Shown: positions 41,194 to 49,395 of the stretch, piece by piece
Layout of the letters: every line of letters starts with the position of its first letter
How positions within the stretch are numbered: the first letter of the stretch is position 1
Position numbers and translations under genes: made by a program
The notes under the pieces: model-generated
Seen by the model: the letters and a program-made list of their open reading frames with translations, nothing else
What the model was told of the DNA's origin: nothing
Databases searched by the model: none
Assembly (NCBI RefSeq): GCF_044628455.1
Contig: NZ_JBIYZW010000001.1
Location: 1,984,001 to 2,048,000, forward strand
Reading direction: 5' to 3'
DNA length: 64,000 nt
From: Solirubrum sp044628455
GTDB taxonomy: Bacteria > Bacteroidota > Bacteroidia > Cytophagales > Hymenobacteraceae

Positions 41194-41243
41194 CAAGCGC
41201 GGTAGCAGGGGTAGCCAAGGGTGAGGTTAAGCAAAAGCGCGGG

Positions 41244-41273
41244 CAAAGTAGTTGTTTGCGCCCCGGCCGCCAA
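41244..41273 (-). promoter_or_regulatory. Promoter of the BI-1 gene
   Basis: Minus strand: TTG (complement of 41271-41273), 20 nt, TACTTTG (complement of 41244-41250). The -7 box is one base shorter than TAnnTTTG. Confidence 0.55.
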
Positions 41274-41280
41274 CCCGTGT

Positions 41281-41460
41281 CATGGATCAATTACCATCTA
41301 TCATCGTTCCCTTGTACCCGACCCCGCACGCCGCCATTGTTCCATTCCCCGCTTTCCGTTGCTCATTGGCCATTCTCCATTGATAATTGTTCATTGCTAA
41401 TTGTTCATTGTTGATTGCTCATTGCCCTCCTGATAAATGTTAAATGATAATTGATCAATG
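41281..41460. repeat. Low-complexity word element, family B, running into a start codon
   Basis: CATTGATAATTGTTCATTGCTAATTG-style words at about 10-11 bp. GATCAATTA near 41285 faces TAATTGATC near 41449, so the ends can pair. The ATG at 41458 of the MBL gene is the last three bases of the word GATCAATG. Confidence 0.8.
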
Positions 41461-42477
41461 AAAAGCCAGTACGTGCGCAACCCCGCGCTGCCTACCATTC
41501 GCCCCGGCTACCCCGGCAACCTGAAAATCGGCCGCCAGTTCGCCAACGGCGACGCGCTCTACACCCCACAATTTTCGGACGTGCTGCGCTGGAAGCTGCT
41601 GACCAAAAACCCGCAGGCCGCGGAAAAGAAGCGCGACACCTGGGTTCCCGCCGTGCAGCCCTGCGCCGAGCTGTTGCGCCAGCGCCCCGCCGATACGCTG
41701 GTGTGGCTGGGCCACGCCACCTTCTGGCTGCGCCTGGGTGGCCTGAACATGCTGTTCGACCCGCTGCTGTTCGACCTGCCCCTCATGCGCCGCCGCCACG
41801 CCCTGCCCTGCGCGCCCCACGACCTCACCGGCCTCGACCTGCTGCTGCTCTCCCACGGCCACCGTGACCACCTCGACGAAAAGTCGCTGCGCCTGCTGGC
41901 CCGCCAGAACCCCCAGGCGCAGGTGCTTGGCCCACTGGGCGTGGCTAACGTGCTGCGCGGCGTCACGGGGGCGCTGCCGGTGCAGCAGGCCGGCTGGTGG
42001 CAGCAGTTCGACCTGGGCCCCGCCGCGCCGCTGGAAATCTTTTACCTGCCGGCCCGCCACTGGCACCGCCGCGGCCTAGCCGACCTGAACACCGTGCTCT
42101 GGGGCTCGTTTCTGCTGCGCGACGTGGCCAGCGGCCGCACCCTGTACTTTGGCGGCGACTCGGCCGAGGGCCCGCACTACTACGAAATCGAGGAGCAATT
42201 CGGCCCGCTCGACGTGGTCATCATGCCCATCGGCGCCTACAAGCCCGCCTTCATGATGCGGCGCAGCCACCTCACGCCCCACGAAGCGGCCAAGGCCACC
42301 AACCAGCTGCGCGCCGGCCACCTCGTGCCCATGCACCACGGCACCTACGACTTGTCGGATGAGCCCGCCTCGGAGCCCCTGCGCCTGCTCGAGCAGATTG
42401 CCCACGAAGGCTGGCTGGGCGCCCAGCTGCACGCACTGGCCGTGGGCCAGCCGCTGCCCCTGGCCGGGCTGGAGTGA
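41458..42477 (+). CDS. MBL-fold metallo-hydrolase, NAPE-PLD-like
   Basis: 339 residues. The metallo-beta-lactamase signature LLLLSHGHRDHLDEKSL (HxHxDH near residue 133) is followed by further ligands: YLPARHWHRRG, LYFGGDSAEG and MPMHHGTYDL-like HLVPMHHGTYD. TLVWLGHATFWLRLGGLNML is typical of the NAPE-PLD/UlaG-like group. The substrate is not known; phospholipid derivatives or a cyclic sugar phosphate are possible. No signal peptide is seen. The start codon is embedded in a family B word element. Confidence 0.93.
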   Translation: MKSQYVRNPALPTIRPGYPGNLKIGRQFANGDALYTPQFSDVLRWKLLTKNPQAAEKKRDTWVPAVQPCAELLRQRPADTLVWLGHATFWLRLGGLNMLFDPLLFDLPLMRRRHALPCAPHDLTGLDLLLLSHGHRDHLDEKSLRLLARQNPQAQVLGPLGVANVLRGVTGALPVQQAGWWQQFDLGPAAPLEIFYLPARHWHRRGLADLNTVLWGSFLLRDVASGRTLYFGGDSAEGPHYYEIEEQFGPLDVVIMPIGAYKPAFMMRRSHLTPHEAAKATNQLRAGHLVPMHHGTYDLSDEPASEPLRLLEQIAHEGWLGAQLHALAVGQPLPLAGLE

Positions 42478-42479
42478 AT

Positions 42480-42590
42480 AGGTATTAGGTGATGAGGTGA
42501 CACGTGACAGGTAACAGGTGACACGTAACAAGTGACAGGTGACAGGCAACTGGAAACTCGCAACTGGCAACTGGCAACTGACAAGCTCGG
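42480..42590. repeat. Low-complexity word element, families D and A (GTGACAGGTAACA / CAACTGGCAACT)
   Basis: GGTGACACGTGACAGGTAAC words change smoothly into CAACTGGAAACTCGCAACTGG words. No inverted partner is seen here. The next gene starts 83 bp later. Confidence 0.7.
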
Positions 42591-42672
42591 CCTTAACATC
42601 GGTCCGGGCAGCGCGTAAGCCCCGGGGACGCTGGATAAGCCAGCCCTACGCCTTACCCAACCTTCTTCTGCT

Positions 42673-43170
42673 ATGCTGTTCGACAAACTCGAAACCCTCG
42701 ACGACCTGCTGCTGATGTGCCTGAAAGACCTGTACAGCGCCGAAACCCAGCTGGTGAAAGCCCTGCCCCAGATGGCCGCCGCTGCCAAAGACGGCCGCCT
42801 GCGCCGCGGCTTCGAGCGCCACCTGCGCGAAACCGAGGAGCAGGTTCAGCGCCTGGAGCGCATCGGCAAGTCCCTGGACCTTGACCTGGGCGGCGAAACC
42901 TGCGTGGCCATGCAGGGGCTCATCAAGGAAGGCCAGAAGCTGATGTCGGAGCGGGCCACCGACGAGGTGATGGACGCGGCCCTGATTGGCGCCTCGCAGA
43001 AAATTGAGCACTACGAAATTGCCTGCTACGGCACCGCCGCCCACTACGCCGAGCGCCTGGGCTACGCCGACGCCGCCGAGCTGCTGCGCAAAACCCTGGA
43101 CGAGGAAAAGTTCACCGATACCAAGCTCAACGACTTGGCCAAGAACTACCTCAACCAGAAAGCGGAATAG
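42673..43170 (+). CDS. YciE-like ferritin-like protein (DUF892)
   Basis: 165 residues, all helical. MLFDKLETLDDLLLMCLKDLYSAE opens the first helix, then HLRETEEQVQRLERIGKSL, and the second helix pair has KIEHYEIACYGTAAHYAERL and LLRKTLDEEKFTDTKL. The repeated E..H pairs are the likely di-iron site of the ferritin-like fold. YciE/DUF892 proteins are stress-related and of unknown chemistry. A MITE-like element begins 18 bp after the stop. Confidence 0.92.
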   Translation: MLFDKLETLDDLLLMCLKDLYSAETQLVKALPQMAAAAKDGRLRRGFERHLRETEEQVQRLERIGKSLDLDLGGETCVAMQGLIKEGQKLMSERATDEVMDAALIGASQKIEHYEIACYGTAAHYAERLGYADAAELLRKTLDEEKFTDTKLNDLAKNYLNQKAE

Positions 43171-43187
43171 CGCCGGTTCGGGCAGCA

Positions 43188-43385
43188 GTCATTGCGAGCG
43201 AAGCGAAGCAATCCTTCCTCTAGTAGCACCGACGCCATAATACCTACTGACCGAAAACAGCCCCGCCCGAAACCAGTAACCCAGGTTTCGGGCGGGGCTG
43301 TTTTCGTGCTGACGACTTTTCGGTTTGTGCTACTCTTGCCGCCGTGCCGCGAGAGGAAGGATTGCTTCGCTTCGCTCGCAATGAC
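43188..43385. mobile_element. MITE-like element with 34-bp perfect terminal inverted repeats
   Basis: GTCATTGCGAGCGAAGCGAA and the rest of a 34-bp arm (43188-43221) are exactly inverted at 43352-43385. The 198-bp element has no coding capacity and carries the bidirectional hairpin 43254-43304 in its middle. No flanking target duplication is obvious. Confidence 0.7.
43254..43304. terminator. Bidirectional terminator inside the MITE-like element
   Basis: AAAACAGCCCCGCCCGAAACC pairs perfectly with its complement over a 9-nt loop, with A and T runs at the ends. It stands between two convergent genes. Confidence 0.9.
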
Positions 43386-43415
43386 AGCGGGGCCGAGCAG
43401 CCTGCGCACACAGCC

Positions 43416-43670
43416 CTACCGAATCTTGCCCTGCAAGTCCCAGTGGCTGTGCTTCACTTCCAGGCTACCGGGCTCCCGCTTGATGGTGCGGGTGTACCGC
43501 TCACCGGCAATGGCGCCGTTGGGCCGGCGGCGGCCGAAAAACAGCAGCACCGGCTCGCCGTGCTCGTTGGTGACAAAGGTGATGTCGTAGCCCTTAAACA
43601 CGTCGTCGATGCGGGTTTTGGGTTCAAACTTCTTGCTGAGCTTCTTGTCGAGGTCGGGATGCAGGGGCAT
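43416..43670 (-). CDS. Small conserved hypothetical protein
   Basis: 84 residues from MPLHPDLDKKLSKKFEPKT (the open frame continues upstream but without protein-like character). The sequence reads as a compact beta-rich domain: IDDVFKGYDITFVTNEHGEP, VLLFFGRRRPNGAIAGERY and SLEVKHSHWDLQGKIR. There is no signal peptide or membrane span. I have seen similar small proteins only as uncharacterised in Bacteroidota. The bidirectional terminator lies downstream. Confidence 0.75.
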   Translation of the reverse strand: MPLHPDLDKKLSKKFEPKTRIDDVFKGYDITFVTNEHGEPVLLFFGRRRPNGAIAGERYTRTIKREPGSLEVKHSHWDLQGKIR

Positions 43671-43795
43671 GGGCTGGCGGGAATAATGGGTTCTGGTGGC
43701 TTGGGAGTAGTACGGTCCGGCCCCCGGGCTGTTTTGGTCGAGTTGGCGCCGCCTCGCCCGGCCACCATGCGCACCCTCCCTCAACTGTTCACCCA

Positions 43796-43850
43796 CTCCT
43801 GTCAGGTTTCACCTGTTCCCTCGTCACCTGTCACCTGTTACCTATCCCCC
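43796..43850. repeat. Low-complexity word element, family D
   Basis: TCACCTGTTCCCTCGTCACCTG and TCACCTGTTACCTATCC words, the complement of the words at 42485-42545. Confidence 0.65.
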
Positions 43851-43856
43851 AGATCT

Positions 43857-43864
43857 TATCTTTG
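43857..43864 (+). promoter_or_regulatory. Promoter -7 element of the SSS symporter gene
   Basis: TATCTTTG, an exact TAnnTTTG match, 20 bp before the start codon. No clean TTG is found 20 bp upstream, where the family D words lie. Confidence 0.55.
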
Positions 43865-43883
43865 CCCCCCTATTTCCCCGCCT

Positions 43884-45404
43884 ATGTCGCCCACCCTGGT
43901 TCTGAGCCTGATTGCCGGCTATTTCGTCGTGCTCGTCATCATTGCGCTGCTCACCTCGCGCAAAGCCACGAGCGAGTCCTTTTTCGTGGCCAACCGCAAT
44001 GCGCCCTGGTACATGGTGGCCTTCGCTATGATCGGCACCTCGCTCTCGGGCGTCACGTTCGTGTCGGTGCCGGGGCAGGTGCTCACCGGGCAGTGGAGCT
44101 ACATGGGCATGGTGCTGGGCTACGTGGCCGGCTACGCCGTCATTGCCACGGTACTGTTGCCGCTCTACTACCGCCTCAACCTGGTGAGCATCTACACTTA
44201 CCTGGAGCAGCGCTTCGGGTTCTGGAGCTACAAAACCGGGGCTTTCTTCTTTCTGCTGAGCCGGGCCATCGGCGCCTCGTTCCGCCTGTTTCTGGTGGCG
44301 GGCGTGCTGCAGCTGGTGGTGTTCGACGCGCTGGGCGTGCCCTTCGCCGTCACGGTTACCGTCAGCATCCTGCTGATTTACCTCTACACCTTCCGCGGCG
44401 GGCTCAAAACCATTCTCTGGACCGACACCTTTCAGACCCTGGCCATGCTCATCTGCGTGGTGGTCAGCATCGGCCTCATCGGGCAGGAGCTGAATTTGGG
44501 CTGGGCCGGGCTGGTGCAGACGGTGCGCGAGTCGCCGCTGTCGGAAACCTTCTTCTTCGCCGACCCCAACGACAAGAAGTATTTCTGGAAGCTGTTCGCG
44601 GCGGGCATGTTCATTACCATCACCATGACCGGCCTCGACCAGGATCTGATGCAGAAGAACCTGAGTTGCCGCAACATCCGCGACGCGCAGAAAAACATGT
44701 TCTGGTTTACGCTCACGCTGGTGTTCGTCAACATCCTGTTTCTCTCGCTGGGCGTGCTCCTGTTCAAATACGCCGAAGTGAAGGGCATTGCCCTCGACCA
44801 GCTGCCCCAGCTGCTGAACCTGAAGGGCAACCTCGACACCGACAAGGTATTTCCCTACCTGGCCACCAACCACTTCTCTTTGTTTGCCGGCGTGGTGTTC
44901 GTGCTGGGCATCATTGCCGTTACCTACGCCTCGGCCGACTCGGCCCTGACGGCACTGACCACCTCCTTCTGCGTCGATTTCCTGGGCATTTCGCGCTACC
45001 CCGAGGCCCGGCAGAAAACCATGCGCCAGATGACGCACCTGGCCTTCACCGGCGTGCTCATTGCCATCATCCTGATCTTCCGCGCCCTCAACGACCAGAA
45101 CGTGGTGTCGGCCGTGTTCGACGCGGCGGGCTACACCTACGGGCCGCTGCTGGGCCTCTACGCCTTTGGCCTCTACACCCGGCGCCGCCCCCAGGACCGC
45201 TGGGTGCCGCTGATCTGCGTGCTCTCGCCCCTGCTTACCTGGATGCTGGTCAAGAACTCGGCGGCCTGGTTCGGAGGCTACGAAATTGGCTTCGAGAAGC
45301 TGATCTACAACGGCCTGCTCACCTTCGCCGGCCTGTGGCTGATTTCGAGCCGCCAGGCCGTAGCCGCGCCGGTGAACCCCGCTGCCGCCGAATTGGTTAG
45401 CTAG
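43884..45404 (+). CDS. Sodium:solute symporter (SSS family), 1
   Basis: 506 residues from MSPTLVLSLIAGYFVVLVII, with about 13 membrane helices. Typical SSS features are SESFFVANRNAPWYMVAFAM and GTSLSGVTFVSVPG in helix 1, the Na+-site region YRLNLVSIYTYLEQRFG, and ASADSALTALTTSFCVDFLG in the eighth helix. It takes up an organic solute with Na+. The substrate (sugar, sialic acid, amino acid) cannot be told. A promoter -7 box lies 20 bp upstream. It is only distantly similar to the other SSS gene at 50403. Confidence 0.94.
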   Translation: MSPTLVLSLIAGYFVVLVIIALLTSRKATSESFFVANRNAPWYMVAFAMIGTSLSGVTFVSVPGQVLTGQWSYMGMVLGYVAGYAVIATVLLPLYYRLNLVSIYTYLEQRFGFWSYKTGAFFFLLSRAIGASFRLFLVAGVLQLVVFDALGVPFAVTVTVSILLIYLYTFRGGLKTILWTDTFQTLAMLICVVVSIGLIGQELNLGWAGLVQTVRESPLSETFFFADPNDKKYFWKLFAAGMFITITMTGLDQDLMQKNLSCRNIRDAQKNMFWFTLTLVFVNILFLSLGVLLFKYAEVKGIALDQLPQLLNLKGNLDTDKVFPYLATNHFSLFAGVVFVLGIIAVTYASADSALTALTTSFCVDFLGISRYPEARQKTMRQMTHLAFTGVLIAIILIFRALNDQNVVSAVFDAAGYTYGPLLGLYAFGLYTRRRPQDRWVPLICVLSPLLTWMLVKNSAAWFGGYEIGFEKLIYNGLLTFAGLWLISSRQAVAAPVNPAAAELVS

Positions 45405-45432
45405 GCCGTACCTTCGCGCTTTGTTGCGCCTT

Positions 45433-45474
45433 CGCCGAAAGGAGCGCCCGGTTGCCGCGGCGCTCCTTTCGGCG
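45433..45474. terminator. Perfect 16-bp stem hairpin before the TonB-domain gene
   Basis: CGCCGAAAGGAGCGCC pairs exactly with GGCGCTCCTTTCGGCG over a 10-nt loop. There is no U-run, so it may be a weak terminator of the symporter gene or a leader structure of the gene starting 29 bp later. Confidence 0.6.
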
Positions 45475-45502
45475 GCGTCCCACCCCATCCGCCTTTTCGT
45501 CC

Positions 45503-45976
45503 GTGAAATATCTCCTGTTGTTCGTGCTGCTGCTGGGCGTGGCCCCGCTGGCCCGGGCCCAGCGCCCCGGTGCCCGCGGCCCGGTGGTGATGCGCGCCGA
45601 CCGCATGCGCCCGCAGCTTAAGCCCGGCCCCAACCGCCCCGACGTGGCCCCGGCCTTTCCCGGCGGCCAGCCCGCCCTGAGCCAGTTTATTCAGGATAAC
45701 GTGCAGACGCCGGCCGCCGTGCGGGAGCAGGGCAAGTCGGGCATCGTGTTCACCAGCTTCACCGTGGGCGAAGACGGCCGCCTGCGCGAGCTGAAGGTTG
45801 ACAAAGGCTTTACCCCCGACTGCGACGCCGAAGCCCTGCGCCTGCTGGGCCTCATGCCGGCCTGGAAACCCGCCACCCGCAAGGGCCAGCCGGTGGCCGC
45901 CGAGGTAACCCTGGCCGTGCCCTTCGGCAACTCCGGCGAGTTGATTGTGGAGAAGGGCAAAGTAAAATTCGAGTAA
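45503..45976 (+). CDS. Periplasmic TonB C-terminal domain protein
   Basis: 157 residues from GTG: VKYLLLFVLLLGVAPLARAQ is a clear signal peptide, which decides the start. The TonB C-terminal fold follows: LSQFIQDNVQTPAAVREQGK, GIVFTSFTVGEDGRLRELKV and AEALRLLGLMPAWKPATRKG. It lacks the membrane anchor and Pro-rich spacer of true TonB, so it is an energy-independent periplasmic relative, common in Bacteroidota and of unknown role. Confidence 0.88.
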   Translation: MKYLLLFVLLLGVAPLARAQRPGARGPVVMRADRMRPQLKPGPNRPDVAPAFPGGQPALSQFIQDNVQTPAAVREQGKSGIVFTSFTVGEDGRLRELKVDKGFTPDCDAEALRLLGLMPAWKPATRKGQPVAAEVTLAVPFGNSGELIVEKGKVKFE

Positions 45977-46076
45977 ACGAGTCTTTAGAACTCAGAGAAG
46001 AGAACCAAGAGCTTAGAAGTGGATAGGCGCAGTCAGCTCAGTTCTAAGCTCTCCGATCTAAGTTCTATACCAAGAG
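45977..46076. repeat. Low-complexity word hairpin, family E (TTCTAAGCTC)
   Basis: GAGCTTAGAA (46009-46018) faces TTCTAAGCTC (46042-46051), and TTTAGAACTCAGAG words on the left resemble the complement of TCTAAGTTCTA on the right. It fills the gap right up to the start codon at 46078. Confidence 0.75.
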
Positions 46077-46077
46077 A

Positions 46078-47928
46078 ATGGCAGCCAGAAGCGGATTGAA
46101 TACCAGCGGCACGACCGATGCGGACGTGCCCAAAGTCAAGCTTACCAAGGAGAATTTGCAGCGCGGCCGGCGGATTTTCCGCTTCGTGCTGCCCTACAAG
46201 GTGCCGTTTATGGCGGGCCTGCTGCTGCTGCTGCTCAGCAGCGTATCCACCATGGTGATGCCCAAAATGCTGGGCTACATCGTGAACGTGGCCAACCACG
46301 AGGTGGACGCGCTGCCGCCGTTCGTGCCCCAGACCATTACCGGCATTGCGCTGCTGCTCTTCGGGGTGGTGCTGCTGCAGGGCATCTTCTCGTTTTTCCG
46401 CATCTACTTCTTTTCGCGGGTCAGCGAGTTTTCGGTGCGCGACATCCGCCGCACCCTCTACCAGAAGCTCGTCACGCTGCCCATCCCGTTTTTTGAGCAG
46501 CGCCGGGTGGGCGAAATCACCTCCCGCCTGACTTCCGACGTGGCCAACATCCAGGACACGTTTACCCTCACGCTGGCCGAGTTCCTGCGCCAGATTCTGA
46601 CCTTGCTGGCCGGTGTGGGCTTCATCATGTGGCAGTCGTGGCGGTTGTCGCTGTTTATGCTGGCCACGTTTCCGCCCCTGGTGCTGCTGGCTTTCCTGTT
46701 CGGGCGCAGCATCCGCAAGCTCTCCAAGCAAACCCAGGACGAGCTGGCCAAAACCAATGTCATCGTGGAGGAAACCCTGCAGGGCATCAACTCAGTGAAG
46801 GCCTTTGCCAGCGAGCAGCACGAGGTGAGCCGCTACGGCGCCGGCCTGAGCCGCACGGTGCAGGCCGCCCTGAAATCGAGCGTGTACCGCGGCGCCTTCG
46901 TGTCGTTTATCATCGTGGCCATTTTCGGCGGCATCTTCCTGGTACTCTGGCGCGGTGCTACCTACGTGGAGCTGCCCAAAACCGACCCGCGCCACCTCGA
47001 CATGGGCGACCTGGTGGCCTTCATCCTCTACACCATGTTCATCGGCGCCTCGGTGGCCGGGCTGGGCGAGATGTACGGCAAGATTCAAAGCAGCCTGGGT
47101 GCTTCGGAGCGCATTCTGGAAATCCTCGACGAGGAGTCGGAGCCGGTGCACCAGCCGCGGCCGGCGGGCACGCCGCCGTTGCGCCTGCGCGGTAACATTG
47201 CCTACGAGCACGTGGAGTTCCGCTACCCCACGCGCCCCGATCTACCAGTGCTGCAGGACATCACCTTCCGCATCGAAGCCGGCGAGAAGGTGGCGCTGGT
47301 GGGGCCCTCGGGCGCGGGCAAAAGCACCATCGTGCAGCTGCTGATGCACCTGTATCCGCTCACGGCCGGCCGCATCAGCATCGACGGGCGCGACATCAAC
47401 TCGCTCGACCTGACGGAGCTGCGCCAGCACATCGGCATTGTGCCCCAGGAAACCATGCTGTTCGGCGGCACCATCCGCGAAAACATCCTCTACGGCCGCC
47501 CCGGTGCCACTGAGGCCGACGTTATCGACGCCGCCCGCCGGGCCAACGCCTGGCAGTTCATTCAAAGCTTCCCCGAGGGACTGGAGACGGTGGTGGGCGA
47601 GCGGGGCATCAAGCTCTCGGGCGGGCAGCGCCAGCGCGTGGCCATTGCCCGCGCCATCCTGAAAAACCCGGCCATCCTGCTGCTCGACGAAGCCACCTCG
47701 GCCCTCGACTCGGAAAGCGAAAAGCTGGTGCAGCAGGCCATGGACGAGCTGATGCAGAACCGCACCAGTATCATCATTGCCCACCGCCTGAGCACCATCC
47801 GCAAAGTCGACAAGATCCTGGTCATCGACGGCGGCCGCATTGTGGAGCAGGGCAGCCACGACGAACTGAGCGACAACGAAAATGGCCTGTACGCCAACCT
47901 GCTCAAGCTGCAGTTCGAGCTGACGTAA
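46078..47928 (+). CDS. ABC exporter, MsbA/lipid-flippase type (fused permease and ATPase)
   Basis: 616 residues, a half-transporter that works as a homodimer. Six membrane helices lie in residues ~35-340. The ATPase domain (~370-610) has Walker A GPSGAGKST, Q-loop GIVPQETMLFGG, signature LSGGQRQRVAIARA, Walker B ILLLDEATSALD and H-loop IIAHRLST. The fold and length fit MsbA-like lipid or multidrug exporters. The gene starts directly after a family E word hairpin. Confidence 0.95.
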   Translation: MAARSGLNTSGTTDADVPKVKLTKENLQRGRRIFRFVLPYKVPFMAGLLLLLLSSVSTMVMPKMLGYIVNVANHEVDALPPFVPQTITGIALLLFGVVLLQGIFSFFRIYFFSRVSEFSVRDIRRTLYQKLVTLPIPFFEQRRVGEITSRLTSDVANIQDTFTLTLAEFLRQILTLLAGVGFIMWQSWRLSLFMLATFPPLVLLAFLFGRSIRKLSKQTQDELAKTNVIVEETLQGINSVKAFASEQHEVSRYGAGLSRTVQAALKSSVYRGAFVSFIIVAIFGGIFLVLWRGATYVELPKTDPRHLDMGDLVAFILYTMFIGASVAGLGEMYGKIQSSLGASERILEILDEESEPVHQPRPAGTPPLRLRGNIAYEHVEFRYPTRPDLPVLQDITFRIEAGEKVALVGPSGAGKSTIVQLLMHLYPLTAGRISIDGRDINSLDLTELRQHIGIVPQETMLFGGTIRENILYGRPGATEADVIDAARRANAWQFIQSFPEGLETVVGERGIKLSGGQRQRVAIARAILKNPAILLLDEATSALDSESEKLVQQAMDELMQNRTSIIIAHRLSTIRKVDKILVIDGGRIVEQGSHDELSDNENGLYANLLKLQFELT

Positions 47929-47985
47929 GAGCTGGCCACTTCATTATCCGCTCAGCAATCGGCTGCACGGGGCTAACTTGGTCCC

Positions 47986-48489
47986 ATGCAACCGATTGTT
48001 ATTTCCGAAGTCACGGTAACTTTTGAAGAATTTGCCCACATCCATCGGCAGCTATCCGGCAGACGGCGGCTGCTGATACTACTCATGGCCCCACTGGTGT
48101 TTGGATACTTTTTCTGGGCAGATTCCGGTACTGAGCGTGGGGGCTCGCTAAATCCGACCTCAATCGGGTTTTATGCGCTGATAACGGTGGCCTTTACCGT
48201 CATGCAGCTATTCATCTTCAAGCGGGCAGTGCGCCGGGTCTACGCCAACGGCAAAAGCTTTCTGGCCCCTACCACGTACATTCTTTCCGACGAAGGAGTA
48301 AGCATGTTCAGCAGCGAAGTGCAAGCTGAGCTGCAGTGGTCGGCCATCCAGCGCGCTACGGAATTGCCGGGCTGGTGGTATCTGCAAGCCAGCGGCGCGG
48401 GCTTTCTGCTCGACGCGGCCCGCATTCAGCCGCCCGCCACGGCAGCGGAAGTCACGCAGCTGCTTCGTGGCCGCAACCTGCTTAAATAG
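47986..48489 (+). CDS. YcxB-like membrane protein, 1
   Basis: 167 residues. ISEVTVTFEEFAHIHRQLSG is followed by two membrane helices (~32-48 and 60-80), a linker with RRVYANGKSFLAPTTYILSD, and a soluble C-terminal PH-like domain (EGVSMFSSEVQAELQWSAIQ, WWYLQASGAGFLLDAARIQP). This is the YcxB/DUF layout. The next gene has the same plan, so they look like a tandem duplicate pair. Function is unknown. Confidence 0.78.
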   Translation: MQPIVISEVTVTFEEFAHIHRQLSGRRRLLILLMAPLVFGYFFWADSGTERGGSLNPTSIGFYALITVAFTVMQLFIFKRAVRRVYANGKSFLAPTTYILSDEGVSMFSSEVQAELQWSAIQRATELPGWWYLQASGAGFLLDAARIQPPATAAEVTQLLRGRNLLK

Positions 48490-48496
48490 CCCCGTT

Positions 48497-49000
48497 ATGT
48501 ACTCCATTGCCGTATCCGCGGTGCGCCTTTCGTTCTGGCGGTATTTCTATCTGGCTTGGCGCTTCACCCTCAAGGCCAATCCCCTGATATGGGTTATCGT
48601 ACTTCCCCTGCTTCCCGTGGTGCTTTTCGTGGGGCAGCTGCTTACCGGGGCTATTCCCTTTGCCAGCTGGTTTAGCGGGGGTACGCTGTTCTTTTGGTTT
48701 CTGCTCGCCATCTTCTTGATGGTACCGGTTCAGATGGCGCGTACCTACCGGCAGACGCCGCTGCTCAACAGCTGTACTTCCTACGACCTGAGCGACGCCG
48801 GACTGAAAGTCGACAACCCTACGCAACGTGTGCAGTTGGATTGGTCGGTTGTGCCGCGGGCTTACCGCTTCGGCTCGTGGCTGGTGCTGCTGTCGGGCCA
48901 GCAGCAGGGCTTTTTCCTGAACCTGGACTGTGTACAGGGGCCCCATGCGGCTGATACGGTGCTGCGCCTGCTTAGGCATCACGGCGTCGACGTGCGGTAA
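48497..49000 (+). CDS. YcxB-like membrane protein, 2
   Basis: 167 residues from MYSIAVSAVRLSFWRYFYLA, seven bases after the previous stop. Two membrane helices (~28-48, 58-78) precede the PH-like domain (SCTSYDLSDAGLKVDNPTQR, VQLDWSVVPRAYRFGSWLVL and FFLNLDCVQG). Length and order equal those of the upstream protein, which supports a tandem duplication and probable joint work in the membrane. Function is unknown. Confidence 0.75.
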   Translation: MYSIAVSAVRLSFWRYFYLAWRFTLKANPLIWVIVLPLLPVVLFVGQLLTGAIPFASWFSGGTLFFWFLLAIFLMVPVQMARTYRQTPLLNSCTSYDLSDAGLKVDNPTQRVQLDWSVVPRAYRFGSWLVLLSGQQQGFFLNLDCVQGPHAADTVLRLLRHHGVDVR

Positions 49001-49004
49001 AACC

Positions 49005-49250
49005 ATGCCCACCCGCCTGCGCGTCACCTTCAACCCCAACTACCTCGACGTGCCCACGGTGCAGCAGCTGTTCTACGAGGCCATGGACGCCGGGGCGCGT
49101 TTCAGCCGCGGCTGGAGCCCGGCGCCCGCCGAAGTAACCTTCACGCTCTATGGCCGCTACTCCGCTCTGTCGCTGCAGCGCTTCCGGCGCCTGCTGCACC
49201 ACCACGATTCGTTTGCCCGCCTGCTGGTCGACGGTCGACTGTATAGCTAA
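49005..49250 (+). CDS. Small hypothetical protein
   Basis: 81 residues from MPTRLRVTFNPNYLDVPTVQ, starting four bases after the YcxB-like 2 stop. It is soluble, basic and without signal peptide or membrane span. LQRFRRLLHHHDSFARLLV at the C-terminus is strongly helical. The tight spacing suggests translational linkage with the YcxB-like genes. No family is recognised. Confidence 0.65.
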   Translation: MPTRLRVTFNPNYLDVPTVQQLFYEAMDAGARFSRGWSPAPAEVTFTLYGRYSALSLQRFRRLLHHHDSFARLLVDGRLYS

Positions 49251-49395
49251 AGCTCAAGAGCAACCTGTGAGCGGCGGGAGTGTCTGTATATGCCGTTTCA
49301 CTCGCTGCAAGCCAGTTGGTAGGCAGCGCTGGGCGCATTGAGCGAAACGCGTACTTTTACCGCCAGCATCACCATCCTTTTTTACTTTTTTCCTC

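Noticed and set aside
43842..45488. Minus-strand frame of about 548 codons
   Set aside because: Antisense of SSS symporter 1.
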